DNA of 45,372 nucleotides from NCBI RefSeq assembly GCF_000282375.1, contig NZ_AKJK01000011.1:1-45372 (forward strand), read 5' to 3'. This document shows, in pieces, positions 42,907 to 45,372 of this stretch. The stretch is from Pseudomonas sp. GM50. GTDB taxonomy: Bacteria > Pseudomonadota > Gammaproteobacteria > Pseudomonadales > Pseudomonadaceae. The stretch's first letter is position 1, and every line of letters begins with the position of its first letter. A model generated the notes under the pieces. That model did not search any database. It worked only from the letters and a program-made list of their open reading frames with translations, and had not been told where the DNA came from. A program made the position numbers and the translations under genes.

Positions 42907-44172
42907 TCACGCCCGATGGGGCAAACTGATTTCCACCATCAACCCGCCGGATGGCTGGTTGCGCGCCATGATCGTGCCGCCGTGTATTTCCACAGCCCTT
43001 GAAGCGATCGCCAGGCCCAGCCCGAAACCGGCACTGGCCTCGTTCAGGCCGCGCTCGAACGGGTGGAAAATGTCCTGCAGTCGCTCGTTTTCAACACCCG
43101 GCCCCCGATCGGTAATCTGCACCGTCAGGTAGTCTGCATCGGGTTTGACCTCGGCCACTACAACAACAGCCGTGTTCGGCTTGGTATAGCGCACCGCGTT
43201 TCGAATGACGTTCTCGAAACACCGATACAGCAGTTCGCCGCTGACACGACTGACAAAGGCCGGACTCGCCTGCAGGCTTACCCGGCAACCTTTCATTTGC
43301 GCCTCGAATTGAGCGTCCTCGACGATCACCGACAGCAACTCGACGATATCGATTGGCTCGCGCTCGATACTCTCGGGCCGACCCTGCATGCGCGCCAGGG
43401 TCAACAACGCCTCGATCAGCGTATCCATACGCACCGATTCGCGCTGGATGCGCTCCACCATTTCCTGGCGTGCCGGATCTTGCTGCAGCAGCCCGATGGC
43501 CGCTTGCATGCGCGTCAACGGTGAACGCAGTTCGTGAGAGATGTCGTGCAACAGGTGTTGCTGGGCCTCCACCAGCAGTTTCAGCTGGTTGGCCATTCGG
43601 TCGCAGTCCTCGGCCAGATCGACGATTTCATCGCGGCGCCCACCCATCATCGGCTTGACCCGGGTTTCGAAGCGCCCCTGGGCCACGTCGCTCATCGCCC
43701 GCCGAAGATAGGCCAACGGCCATGCCAGGTAGTACGCCAGATACCCACTGAACAGCGCACTCATCACCGTGCCGATGATCAGCGGAATCGAGCGCCCTGG
43801 CCCTCCTCTATCACCTTCTTTGCCAGGGGACTGTGAAGACCTGAGCGACAGCGTGGTACCGTCCTTGCTGATGACCGATCGCTCATAAGCCGGATGCGGA
43901 ACCGGCGATCCCGCCAGCAGTTGACCTGCACTGTCATACACGCCAACGGTCTGGTCATCCGGATGCTCCCACACCGTCAGCAACTGCCGGCCGGACTCGA
44001 CACCAAACTGTCGCAGCAGCTGTTCTTCGCTGGCCAGGATCGCCTCCAGATGAGGGTCTCTGGGTCCGAAACTGCCCAGCACCAGAATGCCCAGCCCGAC
44101 CAGAAACGTCAGGCTGGTGGCCAGCCAAAACGCCAGGAACAGCTTCCAGAACAGCCGGCTGGGCTTGGTCAT
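42907..44172 (-). CDS. cpxA: Sensor histidine kinase, CpxA type
   Basis: A 421-residue kinase. The order is a first membrane helix (LFWKLFLAFWLATSLTFLVG), a periplasmic region of about 95 residues, a second membrane helix near 130-155, HAMP, an H-box with HLLHDISHELRSPLTRMQAA, and an ATPase domain with N-box NVIRNAVRYTKPN, G1 ITDRGPGVENERL and G2 SAGFGLGLAIASR. The H-box is characteristic of CpxA. The periplasmic sensor is shorter than the approximately 135 residues of the E. coli protein. Its start overlaps the regulator's stop by 4 nt. It probably senses misfolded or disturbed envelope proteins and controls the neighbouring genes. Confidence 0.87.
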   Translation of the reverse strand: MTKPSRLFWKLFLAFWLATSLTFLVGLGILVLGSFGPRDPHLEAILASEEQLLRQFGVESGRQLLTVWEHPDDQTVGVYDSAGQLLAGSPVPHPAYERSVISKDGTTLSLRSSQSPGKEGDRGGPGRSIPLIIGTVMSALFSGYLAYYLAWPLAYLRRAMSDVAQGRFETRVKPMMGGRRDEIVDLAEDCDRMANQLKLLVEAQQHLLHDISHELRSPLTRMQAAIGLLQQDPARQEMVERIQRESVRMDTLIEALLTLARMQGRPESIEREPIDIVELLSVIVEDAQFEAQMKGCRVSLQASPAFVSRVSGELLYRCFENVIRNAVRYTKPNTAVVVVAEVKPDADYLTVQITDRGPGVENERLQDIFHPFERGLNEASAGFGLGLAIASRAVEIHGGTIMARNQPSGGLMVEISLPHRA

Positions 44173-44852
44173 TCGGCGATCAACAAGTAACCGAGGCCAC
44201 GCACGCTCTGAATCCAGGCCTTGGTGTCGGGGCGCGGGCCCAGCTTCTGGCGAATGCTACTGATGTGCACATCGATGCGCCGGTCGTAGCGGGTCAACGG
44301 ACACCCCAAGGCATTGAGCGACAGATCCTGCTTGCTCACCACCTGCCCGGCACAACGGGCCAGCTCTTCGAGCAAGCTGAACTCGGTACTGGTCAACCCC
44401 GGGTCGCGCCCCAGCCAGAGGGCCTGGCGCTTGCCGGGCCATAAAACCAGCGGGCCGGTCCTGATCACTTCGGTGGTTGGCTGATCCGCCGGCTGCGTCC
44501 GGCGCATGATTGCCCGCAAACGCGCCACCAATTCCCCCGGCGAGCTGGGCTTGGGCACATAGTCATCGGCGCCCAGTTCCAGGCCGGTGATCTTGTCTAT
44601 GTTGTCGCCTCGGGCGGTCAGCAACACGACCGGCACCTGGCTCACAGCCCGAATGCGCCTGAGCACCTCGATACCCGACAGCCGCGGCAGCATCACGTCC
44701 AGCACCACAATGCTGTAGCGCCCGGAAAGCGCTTGCACCTCGCCCTCCTCGCCCGTGTGCACCGCAGTCGCCTCAAAGCCTTCACGCTCCAGGTATTGGC
44801 TGAGCATTCCAGTCAGTTCCTGGTCGTCGTCGACTAGCAATACGGAGATCAT
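44169..44852 (-). CDS. cpxR: Response regulator, CpxR type (OmpR/PhoB family)
   Basis: A 227-residue regulator from the ATG at 44852; upstream in-frame codons lack coding character. The receiver has VDDDQ, Asp in IVVLDVMLPRLSG, Thr in LLTARGDNIDKI and Lys in DYVPKPSSPGELVARLRAIM. The DNA-binding half has LTSTEFSLLEELARCAGQVV, then SKQDLSLNALGCPLTRYDRR and VDVHISSIRQKLG-like residues (here IDVHISSIRQKLG). These closely follow CpxR. It is divergent from a BamA homologue over 222 nt with CpxR-like half-sites, and precedes the CpxA gene in an operon. In other Pseudomonas, CpxR affects RND efflux, and an RND operon lies 4 kb away. Confidence 0.9.
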   Translation of the reverse strand: MISVLLVDDDQELTGMLSQYLEREGFEATAVHTGEEGEVQALSGRYSIVVLDVMLPRLSGIEVLRRIRAVSQVPVVLLTARGDNIDKITGLELGADDYVPKPSSPGELVARLRAIMRRTQPADQPTTEVIRTGPLVLWPGKRQALWLGRDPGLTSTEFSLLEELARCAGQVVSKQDLSLNALGCPLTRYDRRIDVHISSIRQKLGPRPDTKAWIQSVRGLGYLLIAE

Positions 44853-44923
44853 GGGGAACTCTTGAGTGTGTGTCCGCGCATTATCGCCCTTGCACTGCAC
44901 ACCGTCATCGCCCCGGGCCAACC

Positions 44924-44949
44924 TTTACCTAACTTGACACTTGGTTAAC
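44924..44949. promoter_or_regulatory. CpxR-box-like tandem half-sites between cpxR and the BamA homologue
   Basis: The plus strand shows TTTAC (44924-44928), TTGAC (44934-44938) and TTAAC (44945-44949), spaced 10 and 11 nt start to start. On the minus strand the first two read GTCAA-N5-GTAAA, one base off the CpxR consensus at the first half-site. Tandem half-sites at helical-turn spacing are typical for OmpR-family regulators. The position suits autoregulation of cpxRA and control of the divergent gene. Confidence 0.5.
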
Positions 44950-45074
44950 CGCACCAAACGCACCGAGCTTTTATGCTTCACCTCCACCAGCCTGCTCGCT
45001 CCGCGGACTCGTCTTGCTGCGAGATATCCGCGCCCGCCTACGCTGCTTGTCGATGTGTTCTGGATAAGATCTTG

Positions 45075-45372
45075 ATGAATTTTTCGCGCCTGCTCTGCTC
45101 GGCTGCACTGCTACTCAACGCCACACTTGTGCATGCTCAAGGCTTCAAAATTTCCGATATTCGCATCAACGGCCTTCAGCGGGTTTCCGCAGGGAGTGTG
45201 TTCGGTGCCTTGCCGTTAAACGTCGGTGATGACGCGGATGAGCGCCGCTTGGTGGAGTCCACCCGCGCACTGTTCAAGACCGGTTTCTTTCAGGATATCC
45301 AACTGGGGCACGAGGGCAACGTCCTGGTCATCACGGTGGTCGAGCGTCCCTCGGTCGCCAGTATCGAGATCG
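45075..45372 (+). CDS. BamA homologue, N-terminal part (3' end outside window)
   Basis: The first 99 codons of an Omp85/BamA protein; the gene runs off the right edge. A signal peptide is clear (MNFSRLLCSAALLLNATLVHA, cut before QGFK at the end of that stretch). The first POTRA domain follows, with FKISDIRINGLQRVSAGSVF, LPLNVGDDADERRLVESTRA and LFKTGFFQDIQLG. POTRA 2 would begin near VERPSVASIEI. These are very close to canonical Pseudomonas BamA. The canonical gene normally lies between rseP and skp/lpxD, whereas here the neighbour is a divergent CpxR gene. This is therefore probably a second copy. It would insert beta-barrel proteins in the outer membrane; the barrel is not visible, so completeness is unknown. 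Confidence 0.85.
   Translation, partial: MNFSRLLCSAALLLNATLVHAQGFKISDIRINGLQRVSAGSVFGALPLNVGDDADERRLVESTRALFKTGFFQDIQLGHEGNVLVITVVERPSVASIEI

Noticed and set aside
44934..44939. TTGACA as a sigma-70 -35 box for the BamA homologue
   Set aside because: No acceptable -10 box is found 16-18 nt downstream; the bases are better explained as part of the phased half-sites.

Overview
The window looks like chromosome of a Pseudomonas of the fluorescens group. The basis is the high GC content, the codon use, and gene families that read as Pseudomonas versions: CpxR/CpxA, BaeS/BaeR, a MexAB-OprM-type RND pump, DctA beside a tartrate/D-malate dehydrogenase, and a BamA N-terminus. This is inference from protein similarity; no rRNA or other taxonomic marker is present. 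I saw no tRNA, rRNA, CRISPR array, insertion sequence or phage gene. It reads as an accessory metabolic region flanked by envelope-stress and efflux genes.

Layout. 1-3161: tail of an RND outer-membrane channel, a TetR regulator, a periplasmic solute-binding protein and an AraC regulator. 3162-7680: a regulatory gap, then a four-gene operon (MFS organic-acid transporter, fumarylpyruvate-hydrolase-like FAH protein, SDR dehydrogenase, D-2-hydroxyacid dehydrogenase). 7743-11944 (minus): an RbsB-like binding protein translationally coupled to a membrane GAF-GGDEF-EAL cyclic-di-GMP enzyme. 12155-19522: a flavin-dependent LLM monooxygenase, a convergent operon of sulfonate/taurine-type ABC ATPase, binding protein and permease plus a DUF3604-like metallohydrolase, and a divergent GntR/UTRA regulator. 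19729-30674: an aromatic catabolic region: outer-membrane Phenol_MetA_deg protein, MFS transporter, carotenoid/lignostilbene oxygenase, FAH hydrolase, IclR regulator, FAD aromatic hydroxylase, type I extradiol dioxygenase, vanillin-type aldehyde dehydrogenase and AraC regulator. 30751-34318: dctA and a tartrate/D-malate dehydrogenase, with a divergent LysR regulator over a long operator. 34373-42331: an RND efflux operon divergent from a BaeSR-type two-component pair. 42350-45372: an unknown small protein, a CpxRA-type pair and the start of a BamA homologue, with CpxR-box-like repeats in both gaps.

How the genes may work together. The aromatic region can be read as one pathway: outer-membrane entry, inner-membrane import, cleavage of a stilbene-type double bond to two aldehydes, oxidation to acids, ring hydroxylation, extradiol ring cleavage and hydrolysis of the product. 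The ABC/DUF3604/LLM block looks like uptake and oxidative breakdown of an unidentified, possibly sulfur-containing, organic compound. The right end looks like an envelope-stress module in which a CpxR-like regulator may control a BamA homologue and an unknown protein. Substrates throughout are inferred, not shown.
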